Positions 8,889 to 18,636 of a DNA stretch of 64,000 nucleotides are shown here, piece after piece. The notes under the pieces are model-generated. The model was not told the DNA's origin. It was given only the letters and a program-made list of their open reading frames with translations, and did no database searches. How positions within the stretch are numbered: the first letter of the stretch is position 1; the number at the start of each line of letters is the position of its first letter. Source of the DNA: CAZYTM01 sp964649725 (GTDB taxonomy: Bacteria > Desulfobacterota > Desulfuromonadia > Geobacterales > Geobacteraceae). The stretch covers positions 310,001 through 374,000 of the forward strand of contig CAZYTM010000002.1 in the NCBI GenBank assembly GCA_964649725.1, read 5' to 3'. Position numbers and translations under genes: made by a program.

Positions 8889-9730
8889 CCAGCTCACTCC
8901 TGTTTAATATAACCACCATTGCCTATCTGGTATCCATGCTCTGCTTCTTCATCCATATGGCCACGCGAAATGAGCAGGCAGGGGCTGCCGGCAGCTACTC
9001 AGCCTATGGCGGTCTGCTGGTACAAACCGTGGCTATCCTGCTCAGGTGGAAGGAATCTTATGACCTGGGGATGGGGCACGCACCGCTTTCGAACCTGTAT
9101 GAATCGGTGGTCTTCTTTGCCTGGACGATCATCCTGATCTTTGCCGCTGTTGACCTCAAGTACCGTTACCGGATCATCGGCGCCTTTGTGGTCCCTTTTG
9201 CCATGCTAGGCATGGCCTGGGCGCAGCTGGGACTGAACAGCGGCATCCAGCCATTGGTGCCGGCATTGCAGAGCAACTGGCTCCTCTACCACGTCGTCAC
9301 CTGCTTTCTCGGCTACGCCGCCTTCGCCGTGGCCTGCGGCGTCTCCATCATGTACCTCATCGCCACCCGCACCGCTCCTGATCAGGAAGGGCGCCGTGGC
9401 TCGATTCTGGCCATGTTCCCGCCGGAGAGGATCCTTGATGACATCAACTACAAGGCGATCATGGTCGGATTCCCACTCCTGACCCTCGGGATTATTACCG
9501 GTGCAGCCTGGGCCAATTATGCCTGGGGGACTTACTGGAGTTGGGACCCGAAGGAGACCTGGTCGCTGATTGTCTGGTTCGTCTACGCCGCCTTTCTGCA
9601 TGCACGTTTTACCCGTGGATGGGTAGGGCGAAGAGCGGCATGGCTTTCGATTACCGGCTTTGCCGCGACCATCTTCTGTTATCTCGGGGTTAATCTGCTG
9701 CTGTCAGGGCTGCACAGCTATGGTGGGTAG
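8885..9730 (+). CDS. ccsA: Cytochrome c maturation protein CcsA/ResC
   Basis: CcsA carries the haem-handling WWD motif of System II: WGTYWSWDPKETW at residues 214-226, flanked by conserved His residues. The 281-residue length and eight predicted hydrophobic segments fit the family. It is translationally coupled to resB (ATGA), and the pair forms the cytochrome c synthetase. This fits the cytochrome-rich lifestyle expected from the rest of the window. Confidence 0.95.
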   Translation: MTSSLLFNITTIAYLVSMLCFFIHMATRNEQAGAAGSYSAYGGLLVQTVAILLRWKESYDLGMGHAPLSNLYESVVFFAWTIILIFAAVDLKYRYRIIGAFVVPFAMLGMAWAQLGLNSGIQPLVPALQSNWLLYHVVTCFLGYAAFAVACGVSIMYLIATRTAPDQEGRRGSILAMFPPERILDDINYKAIMVGFPLLTLGIITGAAWANYAWGTYWSWDPKETWSLIVWFVYAAFLHARFTRGWVGRRAAWLSITGFAATIFCYLGVNLLLSGLHSYGG

Positions 9731-9796
9731 TCAAGCAAATTTGGGCATCTGCGCACTATATTGATTCGGAGATAAAAGAGCTGAATTGTTCTTCAC

Positions 9797-9823
9797 CTGC
9801 TGCAACTCAATGTTGCAGCAGGT
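9797..9823. terminator. Hairpin at convergent gene ends
   Basis: The inverted repeat CCTGCTGCAAC/GTTGCAGCAGG lies between ccsA and the convergent gene ending at 9807, overlapping the last codons of the latter. It could stop transcription from either side, although neither strand shows a long T-run. Confidence 0.5.
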
Positions 9824-11027
9824 ACTTCAAATCAGCCGGGTCGATCCTGACTTGAGGCTTGACCGGGATGTTCCGCTGCAGATCGTTTTTCGCCATGCCG
9901 ATCGCCAGCGTGATATAATGCATCTGCCCCGGGTTGAGCAGCCGCGGCCCCCACTGGAGGAAGATCACCCGATTGTCCTTGCTGTATAGCGGGACCTGCT
10001 CCGACTCCTCGGCATAGGCCCCGATCCTGTTGGAAAAATAGCCTAGTTCAGGCCGGTTGTCGTCGAACCATTCGATGAAGTTCGCCATGCCGGAAAACTT
10101 CTCTTTCCCCCCCAGGATCTTCTTGTTGCCATAGTCATACATCCCGGCATAGGAGTAGCGTTGGGTGTCGATCCTGCCCTCATAGTAGTAGATATGGTCT
10201 GCAGTCCAGCCGACATTCCCCACCGAGGTGCCGAACTCCCCCACCCATGGCTCGTCGCCATAGACATAATAATAGGGGGCCGGGACCTTCCCCTCATTCC
10301 TGATCGAGATGACCATGGTGAAATAGCTCTCACCGGCGCGAAAGATGACATGCCTGACGACACGCAGCAGGTTATTGTCGAGCTTTACCAGGTGACTGCT
10401 CCTGATGACCACCTTCTTCGCATTCTCCTCCAGCACCCTGCTGCCGAGAAACTCCCACTTCCCTGGCGGGACCTGCACTGCTGTTGCCGCAGAGGCGAGC
10501 GCCTCATTGACACTGCACCAGAGATGCTGCCAATTTTTGCCGTCATAGAATGCCATGCCGGTCTGGTTCATAGTCACTTCTATATTCTCGTTTCTGGAGA
10601 CCGGCAGACCGCCGCCGACAAAGAGCCCCTTCGGCACCAGCCCGTCACTGTCCTTGAAGCGGCCGAAACAGGTAAGGAGTTTGCTGCCGTCCGGGAAATG
10701 GCTCATGATATAGCCATGGCCGGTGCGTTGGCTCCAGTCGCAGTGCAGATCGGCCTCGCCTGATTTATGTTTTTCCGGACGGACCAATTCACTGAGCCAG
10801 TGCAGTTCGAATCTTTTTAATACCCGCGCTTCGTCGCCAAGAAAGATGTCGTCAGTCACTTCCAGTAGCTTGCCATTTTCCCCCTTGAGCAGGAATATCC
10901 CCTCCAGATCTCCTGTAAAGGAGAATCTGGTGCAGGCGACCAGTATCACCATGGCCAGGAGAAATAGAACCAGCAGCGCCAGAGCGACAGGGTGTCTTGA
11001 TATCCATTTGACAAAACGACCGGCCAT
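9807..11027 (-). CDS. Membrane-anchored protein of unknown function
   Basis: A protein of about 406 residues with one N-terminal membrane helix (ALALLVLFLLAMVILVA), then a large, presumably periplasmic, domain rich in aromatic and beta-type sequence (YYYVYGDEPWVGEFGTSVGN, WTADHIYYYEGRID). I recognise no family. The start is uncertain: ATG 11027 gives a normal membrane N-terminus (MAGRFVKWISRHP), while ATG 11090 adds 21 residues; neither has a clear ribosome site. No operon partner. Confidence 0.6.
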   Translation of the reverse strand: MAGRFVKWISRHPVALALLVLFLLAMVILVACTRFSFTGDLEGIFLLKGENGKLLEVTDDIFLGDEARVLKRFELHWLSELVRPEKHKSGEADLHCDWSQRTGHGYIMSHFPDGSKLLTCFGRFKDSDGLVPKGLFVGGGLPVSRNENIEVTMNQTGMAFYDGKNWQHLWCSVNEALASAATAVQVPPGKWEFLGSRVLEENAKKVVIRSSHLVKLDNNLLRVVRHVIFRAGESYFTMVISIRNEGKVPAPYYYVYGDEPWVGEFGTSVGNVGWTADHIYYYEGRIDTQRYSYAGMYDYGNKKILGGKEKFSGMANFIEWFDDNRPELGYFSNRIGAYAEESEQVPLYSKDNRVIFLQWGPRLLNPGQMHYITLAIGMAKNDLQRNIPVKPQVRIDPADLKYLLQH

Positions 11028-11295
11028 AACAACACCATCAAGGGGGATTGAGATTCTGGTTCCCGGCCGGAAAGAGCGGTCGAGAAACATCTGTACGCAT
11101 GGAAACCATACTTAACTATCGGCTTAAGGAGGAATTTCTGTACCATGGGGGGGAAAAAGTTGACATGACCATGGCAGCATCACAGCACAATTGCATTCCA
11201 ATTTTTTAATGATAATATGTTTTAGTGATAATTACCAGTAAAAAATCATGCAGATGCCGCTGCAGGAGCATGACTACAAGACCTACACTGTATAT

Positions 11296-12177
11296 TTAAA
11301 TTTTTTTACTTATTCTATACTTATTGATCAGTTCGCACGGGTGATAGGAGAGCTTGGCAGCGCGGAGCCCAGGCTCACCCAGGTCCTGCTCCCGGTTGAC
11401 AAAAGTGCAGTCATTGAAAAGGCGGCGATTGAACTCCCGATCCAGCAGTTGGGAGAGCCCTTCGAGAAACGGGTCAGCCTTTTCGAAATGGCAGACCGAG
11501 GTTACCCGGTTCAACCTCTCCCCCAGGGCAAACCCCTTGACAACCCCCTCCACCAGGACCACTACCCCCTCCAACCCTAGCTCTTCCTGCTGCAGTAAAG
11601 CCTCCCGGGTGGCAGCGACTTCGGCGGCAACAGAGCGGCTCCCTAGTTCACTACGGACCCGAAACCATTCATCGAGTAACGCCAGCGACCCTTCCTGATA
11701 ACTTCTGCCATAATCATCCAGCTCGTATCGATGGCGGCTGACAAAGTAGTTGAGCCGGTTTTTCTTCTTGTGATAGCGGTTGCCGGTGAGTTCCGCCAAC
11801 TCCTGGCGCAGATAGAGATAGTCGCTATTGTCACGGTCTTGGTAAAGCTCCACCTCTATATCCGGCAGATACGCCGCGACAAAATCGTCATCTGCGCCGT
11901 AGATGCATCTCCCCTCGGTCAGCAGCAGCTGCACTGCAGAAGCTATATCGCCACTGAGCGGCGGCAGCAGATAGTCACCGCCGTCGTAACCGATACCCAT
12001 GACCAGCAGGGAATCCCCCAGCAGGCTCAATCGATAGTTATGTGGATGGCGGAAGAGGTAGAGATTGGCAAAGGTGAACTCCGAGACGCGCGGCTGGAGA
12101 ACGGCAAAGATCTCGTCCATGAGCGGCTTGTCAGCCAGCCCGAGAGGACGGCTGGCAGGATATAGGGGAATAGCCAT
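11296..12177 (-). CDS. DUF2156 family protein
   Basis: A 293-residue soluble protein of the DUF2156 family, related to the C-terminal acyl-transfer domain of phosphatidylglycerol lysyltransferases and sharing a GNAT-like fold. Characteristic segments are YHKKKNRLNYF, FALGERLN and FVNREQDLGEPGLRAAKLSY near the C-terminus. No membrane segments are present, so it is the stand-alone cytoplasmic type. The substrate cannot be told from the sequence. Confidence 0.8.
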   Translation of the reverse strand: MAIPLYPASRPLGLADKPLMDEIFAVLQPRVSEFTFANLYLFRHPHNYRLSLLGDSLLVMGIGYDGGDYLLPPLSGDIASAVQLLLTEGRCIYGADDDFVAAYLPDIEVELYQDRDNSDYLYLRQELAELTGNRYHKKKNRLNYFVSRHRYELDDYGRSYQEGSLALLDEWFRVRSELGSRSVAAEVAATREALLQQEELGLEGVVVLVEGVVKGFALGERLNRVTSVCHFEKADPFLEGLSQLLDREFNRRLFNDCTFVNREQDLGEPGLRAAKLSYHPCELINKYRISKKI

Positions 12178-12332
12178 ATAGACCTCCAGTCCGGTTCAGC
12201 ATAGCATATCCGGCAGAGGATTGATACTCTCCGGCAGATTTAGCAAAAGCAGGACGAATCCCCCTGGGATAATTCAATTTATCCTGGACCGAGCCGATGA
12301 GTAATATGTGTATAACCTCTGGAGGTTGCAGT

Positions 12333-12848
12333 ATGGAGAAGAACGGACCACTCTTTCTGCACGGTTTTGAAAAGCTCCCCTTTACCGCAGCGGAACGCGC
12401 CAACTTATTACAGAAACATGAGTGGTCGAAGGATCTGGGGCTTGACAAGACAGAACTGGAACATCTGGCGCACTATATATATCCCTATCGTGGCAAGAGA
12501 GGTGCACCTGTCTTCCGAGAAGGGGATTGCGAATCTTTCATGTGCCTTATCTGCATTGGGGAGATCAATATTGTCAAGGATGACGGCCTCCCCTCCTTCT
12601 CCATACTCTCTTCACTAGGTCCAGGGAGCACTGTAGGCGAGATGGCTTTGATTGACGGTGAACCCCGCTCTGCATCAGCATTCGCCGCAAGTGACGCGAT
12701 GCTGTCGGTCATGACCAGGAGCAGCTTCCTGCAGCTGGCAGAGGAACACCCTGGCATCTGGGGGAAGCTCCTCTTCAAGATTGCCCGGCTGATGAGCCAG
12801 AGGCTCCGTTTTACCAATCAGGCGCTGGTCGAACATCTGCATGACTGA
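12333..12848 (+). CDS. Cyclic nucleotide-binding domain protein without HTH
   Basis: The 171-residue product is essentially one cNMP-binding beta-roll: FREGDCESFMCLICIGEINI, then GPGSTVGEMALIDGEPRSASAFA (the phosphate-binding cassette) and a closing helix. No DNA-binding domain follows, unlike Crp/Fnr, so it is probably a regulatory or sensing protein rather than a transcription factor. I place the start at ATG 12333, seven bases after GGAGG, not at the ATG 12 codons upstream. Confidence 0.8.
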   Translation: MEKNGPLFLHGFEKLPFTAAERANLLQKHEWSKDLGLDKTELEHLAHYIYPYRGKRGAPVFREGDCESFMCLICIGEINIVKDDGLPSFSILSSLGPGSTVGEMALIDGEPRSASAFAASDAMLSVMTRSSFLQLAEEHPGIWGKLLFKIARLMSQRLRFTNQALVEHLHD

Positions 12849-12856
12849 GCATCTAC

Positions 12857-13297
12857 TCAGAGCAGGATTACCAGCACCACCCCGCCGGCAAAGACAACCA
12901 GATTGCAGACCGCCGAGATGCCATGCAGGCGGGCGAACTCCTGCCGCTGCGGATGATCTTTCGCAGTAGTCTCGAAGGATGGTATCTGCTGCTTGAGCTC
13001 GGCTGCCTTTGGCTCTACATAGAAAGCCTGGAAAGCAGTAACTGACATCATGAAGATGATGATGATCAAAGCCAGCAGAAAATTCTTCCCCCGCGCCAGT
13101 AGCAGCATTATCAGGGCAATCCCGCCACAGGCAAGTCCCCAGCGGAAATAGCCGGGGAATAGCACCCCGACGATCTTCCCGGCCAGGTCCCGCGGCTGGG
13201 TCCGGAAGAGGAGCGGCGTCAATACAAAGGTGAAGATAGCCACCCCGCCGACCCAGAAGGCGATGGCGAGACGGTATATGGCTGCGATTATTTGCAT
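12857..13297 (-). CDS. DUF4149 membrane protein
   Basis: A 146-residue protein with four hydrophobic helices in the arrangement of the DUF4149/TMEM205-like family: an N-terminal helix with WVGGVAIFTFVLTPLLF, two central helices and a C-terminal helix preceded by FARLHGISAVCNL. The conserved charged loop LHGIS fits the family. Function is unknown. Convergent with the cNMP-domain gene, eight bases apart. Confidence 0.7.
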   Translation of the reverse strand: MQIIAAIYRLAIAFWVGGVAIFTFVLTPLLFRTQPRDLAGKIVGVLFPGYFRWGLACGGIALIMLLLARGKNFLLALIIIIFMMSVTAFQAFYVEPKAAELKQQIPSFETTAKDHPQRQEFARLHGISAVCNLVVFAGGVVLVILL

Positions 13298-13453
13298 ATC
13301 AATTAACCCCTTTTGTCACTAAGAACAGTTAGATTCACCAAGCGAATAAGAGACTATTTCGTCATTACAATGCAACTGAAGCATTATTGCCACTGATCAG
13401 AATTTATTACCTCTCTTTTTTATCGTCACCTTCGTGGCGAAAACCCTTTCTGG

Positions 13454-14323
13454 TTATTGACCCTTTTCCAGGGCGAATGTATCGATGATCCAGCGGGCGA
13501 TGCTCCGTTTCCCCGGCAGCTCCCGCGGGATATCCTGGGAACAGAACCAGCGGGCATCCTCCAACTCCTCATGATCGACAACGATCTCACCGCCGGCATA
13601 TTCGGCCAGAAACCCGGCCATCAGCTGACTGGGGAAGGGCCAGTTCTGGCTCCCCAGATAGCGCAGAGCGGTCACCCTTATCCCGGTCTCCTCCAGGACC
13701 TCGCGGTGGACACACTCTTCCAGAGATTCGCCGAAATCGAGAAACCCGGCCACCAGACTGTAGCGGCCGACTGGCCAGGCCGCCTTGCGCGCCAGCAGGA
13801 ACTGGCTGCCACGACGGACCAGTACGATGACACAGGGGTGGATGTGGGGGAACTCTTCATGGCCGCACCCCTGACAGCACTTCCCCCAGGTCCCGGCAAT
13901 TGGGCTCATGTTGCTGCCGCACTGCGAACAGTGGCGGCTGTTCCGCTCCCACATCAGTATCTGATGTGCCAGCCCACCCAGGGAGAGGAGCTGGTCATTG
14001 ATCCGCTGAAACGAGGCGTTAAAAGGTTCCAGAATATAATGGGTTGGTATATGCAGACTCTTCGGCAGGTTGAGCGCCATGAGCGGACGCCCCAGCCAGG
14101 TCCCGAAGCAGATCGGTGGGGAAACATCTATTGCCCAGTGGGGGAAATCCCCTTCCAACAACGCATAGTCGCTATCATGCTGCTCCACCACCAGCGACCC
14201 ACCCTGCAGGATGACCCAATACCCTCTGCCGGCCGGGACCTCATCTCCAGGGCGCAGCGGCTTGAAATCTCTCCTGATCGCCTCTCCGTTGAAAGGGAGA
14301 TTGACCGCTTCCGGATAACGCAT
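13454..14323 (-). CDS. nudC: NAD+/NADH diphosphatase NudC
   Basis: NudC hydrolyses NADH or NAD+ to NMN(H) plus AMP and can remove NAD caps from RNA. The zinc ribbon (CSQCG...CCQGCG) and the Nudix box GFLDFGESLEECVHREVLEE, followed by ETGI, are both present, in the family order after an N-terminal domain. The ATG at 14323 is preceded by AGGAGG, giving 289 residues; a longer frame to 14386 lacks a ribosome site. Confidence 0.93.
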   Translation of the reverse strand: MRYPEAVNLPFNGEAIRRDFKPLRPGDEVPAGRGYWVILQGGSLVVEQHDSDYALLEGDFPHWAIDVSPPICFGTWLGRPLMALNLPKSLHIPTHYILEPFNASFQRINDQLLSLGGLAHQILMWERNSRHCSQCGSNMSPIAGTWGKCCQGCGHEEFPHIHPCVIVLVRRGSQFLLARKAAWPVGRYSLVAGFLDFGESLEECVHREVLEETGIRVTALRYLGSQNWPFPSQLMAGFLAEYAGGEIVVDHEELEDARWFCSQDIPRELPGKRSIARWIIDTFALEKGQ

Positions 14324-14399
14324 TGCCACCTCCTGTTGGACTACAGTCATAGCATACCGGAAAGAAAGAGTGACGCAACCAGGCAAATCGGGAAATATA

Positions 14400-14430
14400 A
14401 AAGGGGTCTGCTACCGGGCAGACCCCCTGA
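14400..14430 (-). terminator. Rho-independent terminator after cheW
   Basis: On the minus strand the stem GGGGTCTGC/GCAGACCCC is followed by TTTTAT, 32 bases after the cheW stop. Confidence 0.8.
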
Positions 14431-14461
14431 TTGAAACTATATTCTCTGCTGAAGAAGATCG

Positions 14462-14947
14462 TCAGGCCGCCTGGGCCAGCCCTTCCAGTTCCCCCTGGCC
14501 GAACAGCTTCTCCAGATCGAGCAGGATAAGGAGTCGCTCACCCAGTTTGCCGATACCGCTGATCGATTCCGAATCATACCCCTTGACACTCCCCGGCGTC
14601 TCGGCGATCTGGTCCAGCCCCAGCTTGATTACCTGGGAGACCCGGTCCACCACCAGTCCGATAGTGATACCGGCCAGAGCGACGACGACTATCCGTTGCG
14701 CCTTCCGGTTATCCTCGACAACACCATAGAGGTGGAATCTTTTCCGAAAATCTATCACCGGTATCACCTTGCCGCGCAGATTTATCACCCCTTCGACGAA
14801 TTCCGGGGCATTGGGGACCCGAGTAATATCCACCATCCGGATGATCTCCTGGACCTTCAGGATCTCCACTCCGAACTCCTCGTTATCAACGGTAAAACCG
14901 ACCAACTGGAGCACTTCTCCACCCTTTGCCACCGCCGCCTCTGCCAT
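14462..14947 (-). CDS. cheW: Chemotaxis coupling protein CheW
   Basis: CheW links chemoreceptors to the kinase CheA. The 161-residue product is one CheW domain: FTVDNEEFGVEILKVQEIIR, RVPNAPEFVEGVINLRGKVI, PVIDFRKRF and a late VDRVSQVIKL segment. It lies downstream of three receptor genes on the same strand and may share their transcript. A purine-rich AGGAGGC ribosome site precedes the ATG. Confidence 0.95.
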   Translation of the reverse strand: MAEAAVAKGGEVLQLVGFTVDNEEFGVEILKVQEIIRMVDITRVPNAPEFVEGVINLRGKVIPVIDFRKRFHLYGVVEDNRKAQRIVVVALAGITIGLVVDRVSQVIKLGLDQIAETPGSVKGYDSESISGIGKLGERLLILLDLEKLFGQGELEGLAQAA

Positions 14948-15077
14948 TATATGCCTCCTTTAACGTCATAATCCTCTTGCCGCATGCAATACCCTGTAAT
15001 ACTTATCGTCCTGCATAATGGCAACTTTAATGATCCGATCACCGCAGAGCGGAGATGCGCAATGCTCGCCAGTGCTA

Positions 15078-16712
15078 CTATGCTGCCAGTTTGAACTGCA
15101 CCACCAGACTTTGCAGTTCTGAAGCCAGTTCGGTCAGCCGGCTGGCCGCTATTGCTGATTCCTGGGCGCCGCGTGCCGTCTCCTGGACCACATCGCTTAT
15201 CTGCTGGATATTGCCGGTTATCTCCGTGGTGGTGGCGGTCTGTTCTTCGGCAGCTGTGGCTATCTGGTTCACCTGCATGGTGACATTGGCGATACCGTTC
15301 AATATCTCCTGCAGCGCTATTCCGGACTTGGCAGCTTCACCGCTCCCCTTCTCCACTTCGTGGACCCCATCTTCCATGGCTTTTACAGCCCCCTTGGTCT
15401 CGGTCTGGATCGCCTTTATCATCTCGCCGATCTCCCTGGTCGCTCTGGTGGTCCGTTCCGACAATGCCCGCACCTCATCTGCCACCACCGCAAATCCACG
15501 CCCCTGCTCGCCGGCCCTGGCCGCCTCGATGGCGGCGTTCAAGGCGAGCAGATTGGTCTGGTCAGCGATATCTTCGATAGTACCGATAATGGCGCCGATC
15601 TGATCGCTCCTTGCCCCCAGCGCCTCGACGGTCTGGGCCGTAGCCTGTACCTGCAGGGCGATCCGCTCCATGCCGTGGATGGTTGCTTCTACCACCCTGG
15701 CACCTGCCTCGGCAGAACTGTTGGCCAGTTTTGCACCGTCCGCCGCCATGGTACAATTCTGGGCGATCTCCGAACTTGTAGCGGCCATCTCTTCACTGGC
15801 AGTAGCCACAGTACCGGACTGGGCAGCCACCTCCTCGGCACCGGTAGCAATCTGTGTCGCCGTTGCCTGCAATTGGTTGGCAGCCGCCGCCAGGGCGGTG
15901 GATGAATCCTTCACCCTGCCGATAAGCTCGCGGAGTTTATCCACCATGACTGCAAAGGAGCCGGTCAACTGGCCGACCTCATCACTGGTCTGCTGCTGCA
16001 CATTGACCTGCAGGTCTCCAGCAGCGACCTGCTCTGCCAGCTCGGCAAGCTGCTGCACTGGTCGGCTGATCGTCCCGGCAATGGTCACTGCCAGAAGCAG
16101 GCTGAGCAGGATACAGCCGGCCAGAAGACCGGCTATCCAGTATTTGGCCCCACTGAAGGCTGCAGCCATCTTGCTCTTGGCCTGCAGCGCCTCTTTACCG
16201 TTATATTCCTGTATTGCTGCAACGATATTCACGCATTCGTCGTAATCCTTCTTGCTCACCTGACGGAGGAAAGTAATACCCTCCTTGAACTGGCCGGCCC
16301 GGGCCATTTCAAAGGTCTTCCGGCCGCCGGCAAAATAGCGTACTGCAGCTGCATTGAATGACTCCAGCTGCTTCTTCTCGTCAGCGGTGAGATCGAGTTT
16401 GGCAAACTCCTGGGCCGACTTTGCCAGCTCCTTCTCCATCTTTTCATAACGGACATAATACCTGTTCAGCTCTTCGGCACTCCCTGAGATAAGGGCCTGC
16501 AGCTCTGAACGCCGGGCTGTGCCGACCGCATTGTCCATCGTGCTGAGGATGGTGACACTTGGAAGAAGGTTTACCGCCAGATTTTCTCCGTGGCTGTCGA
16601 CCTTGCCAAGCTGGACTAGAGATATTGCGCCGAGTATCGTGGTAAAGAAGATAACCAGGGAGAATCCTGCCAATATCTTGTTGCGTAACCTTAAATTCCG
16701 ATACCATAGCAT
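15078..16712 (-). CDS. Methyl-accepting chemotaxis protein 1
   Basis: A 544-residue transmembrane chemoreceptor. Two membrane helices (about residues 13-35 and 190-212) enclose a helical periplasmic sensor of the four-helix-bundle type. A HAMP segment (SRPVQQLAELAEQVAAGDL) and the signalling domain follow, with the hairpin tip IEDIADQTNLLALNAAIEAA. The ligand is unknown. The ATG has GAGGAG upstream. It is related to, but clearly diverged from, the next two receptors. Confidence 0.95.
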   Translation of the reverse strand: MLWYRNLRLRNKILAGFSLVIFFTTILGAISLVQLGKVDSHGENLAVNLLPSVTILSTMDNAVGTARRSELQALISGSAEELNRYYVRYEKMEKELAKSAQEFAKLDLTADEKKQLESFNAAAVRYFAGGRKTFEMARAGQFKEGITFLRQVSKKDYDECVNIVAAIQEYNGKEALQAKSKMAAAFSGAKYWIAGLLAGCILLSLLLAVTIAGTISRPVQQLAELAEQVAAGDLQVNVQQQTSDEVGQLTGSFAVMVDKLRELIGRVKDSSTALAAAANQLQATATQIATGAEEVAAQSGTVATASEEMAATSSEIAQNCTMAADGAKLANSSAEAGARVVEATIHGMERIALQVQATAQTVEALGARSDQIGAIIGTIEDIADQTNLLALNAAIEAARAGEQGRGFAVVADEVRALSERTTRATREIGEMIKAIQTETKGAVKAMEDGVHEVEKGSGEAAKSGIALQEILNGIANVTMQVNQIATAAEEQTATTTEITGNIQQISDVVQETARGAQESAIAASRLTELASELQSLVVQFKLAA

Positions 16713-16832
16713 AAAATTATCTCCTCAGTATTGATTGATTCTAATGCAGGTATCGGCCATATATTTCAAAACTTGAACAATTCCCGTACAAATTATATGT
16801 AAAACTTTGTGTACTCTTCTGGCTGACAAAAT

Positions 16833-16871
16833 AAAAGGGGGACAGTCCCCTTAAAGGGACAGTCCCCCTTG
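16833..16871 (-). terminator. Terminator after chemoreceptor 2
   Basis: A long G-run/C-run stem (GGGGGACTGTCCC / GGGGACTGTCCCCC) followed on the minus strand by TTTTATTTT. A near-identical hairpin follows chemoreceptor 3 (18588-18626), so the duplicated segment seems to include the terminator. Confidence 0.85.
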
Positions 16872-16893
16872 ATGTCCACCTTGGTCCACAAAT

Positions 16894-18519
16894 TTAAGAC
16901 GCCAGTTTGAACTGCCCCACCAGTCGCTGCAGATCTTCGGCCAGCTGGGCCAGCTGGCTGGCAGCCGAGGCCGACTCCTGCGCCCCCTTGGCGGTCTCCT
17001 GCACCACCTCGGTGATCTGCTGGATGTTGTTGGTGATCTCGCTGGTGGTGGCGGTCTGCTCTTCCGCAGCTGTGGCGATCTGGCTCACCTGCATGGTGAC
17101 ATTCTGCACCTGATCGAGGATCTGCTGCAACGCCTCACCAGACTTGGCTGCGCCGGTCGTCCCCTGCTCCACCTCGTGGACCCCCTCTTCCATGGCAGAC
17201 ACCGCACCTTTGGTCTCCAGCTGGATCGCCTTGATCATCTCGCCGATCTCCCGGGTAGCCTTGGTGGTACGCTCTGCCAGGGCCCGAACCTCGTCAGCCA
17301 CCACTGCAAAGCCCCTCCCCTGCTCACCGGCCCGGGCCGCTTCAATGGCAGCGTTCAATGCCAACAGGTTGGTCTGGTCGGCGATATCCTCGATGGTGCC
17401 GATGATGGCGCCGATCTGGTCGCTCCTGGCGCCAAGGCTCTCCACCGTCTGTGCCGCAGTCCTGACCCGCATGGCGATGCGCGACATCCCCTCCACCGTC
17501 TCCTGCACCACCCCGACCCCGCTAGTCGCGGAATTGCTGGCCTGGTTTGCCACTTCGGCCATCGCCCCACAGTTCTGAGCTATCTCTGCCGAAGTTGCTG
17601 CCATCTGACTGCTGGCATTGGCCACAGTGCCGGCCTGCATCGCCACCCGTTCCGTCCCATTGGCCATATGCTCGGCTGTACTGTGCAGAGAGCCAGCCTC
17701 CTTGGCCACTTTGTAGCTGTGCTGAGCTACCTGACCGAAGATCGACTGCAGCCTTTCGATAAAGACGTTGAACCAGCGGGATAGTTCTCCGATCTCGTCG
17801 CTGCTGTTTGCATTGAGCCGTTTGGTAAGGTCCCCCTCACCCTCGGCGATGTCGCGCAGCAGGTCGATGGTATGCTGTACGGGTTTTATGATCGTTCTGG
17901 TGACCAGAAAAGCGCAAAGCGTCCCCAACAGCAGCGCTAACAGCATCAATCCGGTCATCAAACCCTTGTCCCGAGTTGACTGGGCCATCTCCTTCTTCAT
18001 CAAATCTGCGCCTACTTTCTGCTGCAGTTCTATAAGTGCAGTGAACCCCTTTACTGTGCCAGCGCCAAAAGGGGTGGTGGTCTGGGCCCGCCAGGCTGCC
18101 GCCTCTTCAGTCTTGCCGGCCCCCTGCAGCTCGAACCATTTCGGTCTGGCAGCGATATACTTGCTGTAGACCTCTTTCAACTCCTTGATCGCTTGCAGCT
18201 CTTCAGCAGTGCGGCCACCCTTTTCATAAGCGGACAGATTCTCTTCGATTATCTGATAGTATTTCGGTTCATCAGCGACGATCTTCGCCTTGGCTGCCGC
18301 ATCTCCGACCATGAACTGGGGGAAACCGTAACGGAGCTGCCAGAGAGCGTTCTGGGCATTGGCCAGATATACCGCCGCCTTGACATTATCGTTGTAGAGC
18401 TTCTGGTAGCTGGAGGAATAATTGACAGTATGCCAGAGACCGACACCGCCGACCGCCACCAGCAATACCAGCATCATCGCGAAACCGCCATAGAGTTTAC
18501 TGCTGATACGTAATTGCAT
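16894..18519 (-). CDS. Methyl-accepting chemotaxis protein 2
   Basis: A 541-residue chemoreceptor with an N-terminal helix, a periplasmic helical sensor of about 160 residues, a second helix near residue 190, HAMP (LLRDIAEGEGDLTKRLNANS) and the standard signalling domain. From SGVGVVQETV to the C-terminus, about 220 residues, it matches chemoreceptor 3 except for one Glu/Asp change near the start of that stretch, while the sensor halves differ. That points to recent duplication or gene conversion of the signalling half. Confidence 0.95.
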   Translation of the reverse strand: MQLRISSKLYGGFAMMLVLLVAVGGVGLWHTVNYSSSYQKLYNDNVKAAVYLANAQNALWQLRYGFPQFMVGDAAAKAKIVADEPKYYQIIEENLSAYEKGGRTAEELQAIKELKEVYSKYIAARPKWFELQGAGKTEEAAAWRAQTTTPFGAGTVKGFTALIELQQKVGADLMKKEMAQSTRDKGLMTGLMLLALLLGTLCAFLVTRTIIKPVQHTIDLLRDIAEGEGDLTKRLNANSSDEIGELSRWFNVFIERLQSIFGQVAQHSYKVAKEAGSLHSTAEHMANGTERVAMQAGTVANASSQMAATSAEIAQNCGAMAEVANQASNSATSGVGVVQETVEGMSRIAMRVRTAAQTVESLGARSDQIGAIIGTIEDIADQTNLLALNAAIEAARAGEQGRGFAVVADEVRALAERTTKATREIGEMIKAIQLETKGAVSAMEEGVHEVEQGTTGAAKSGEALQQILDQVQNVTMQVSQIATAAEEQTATTSEITNNIQQITEVVQETAKGAQESASAASQLAQLAEDLQRLVGQFKLAS

Positions 18520-18587
18520 AACACCCCCCTGCAGAAAAATATAAACTACAGACGATATCGGCAGGCATCATAATTCCTTGAACAAAA

Positions 18588-18626
18588 AAAAGGGGGACAG
18601 TCCCCTTAAAGGGACTGTCCCCCTTG
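18588..18626 (-). terminator. Terminator after chemoreceptor 3
   Basis: A near-copy of the hairpin at 16833-16871, followed on the minus strand by eight T residues, ten bases after the stop of the receptor gene. Confidence 0.88.
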
Positions 18627-18636
18627 ATTCCCTAAT

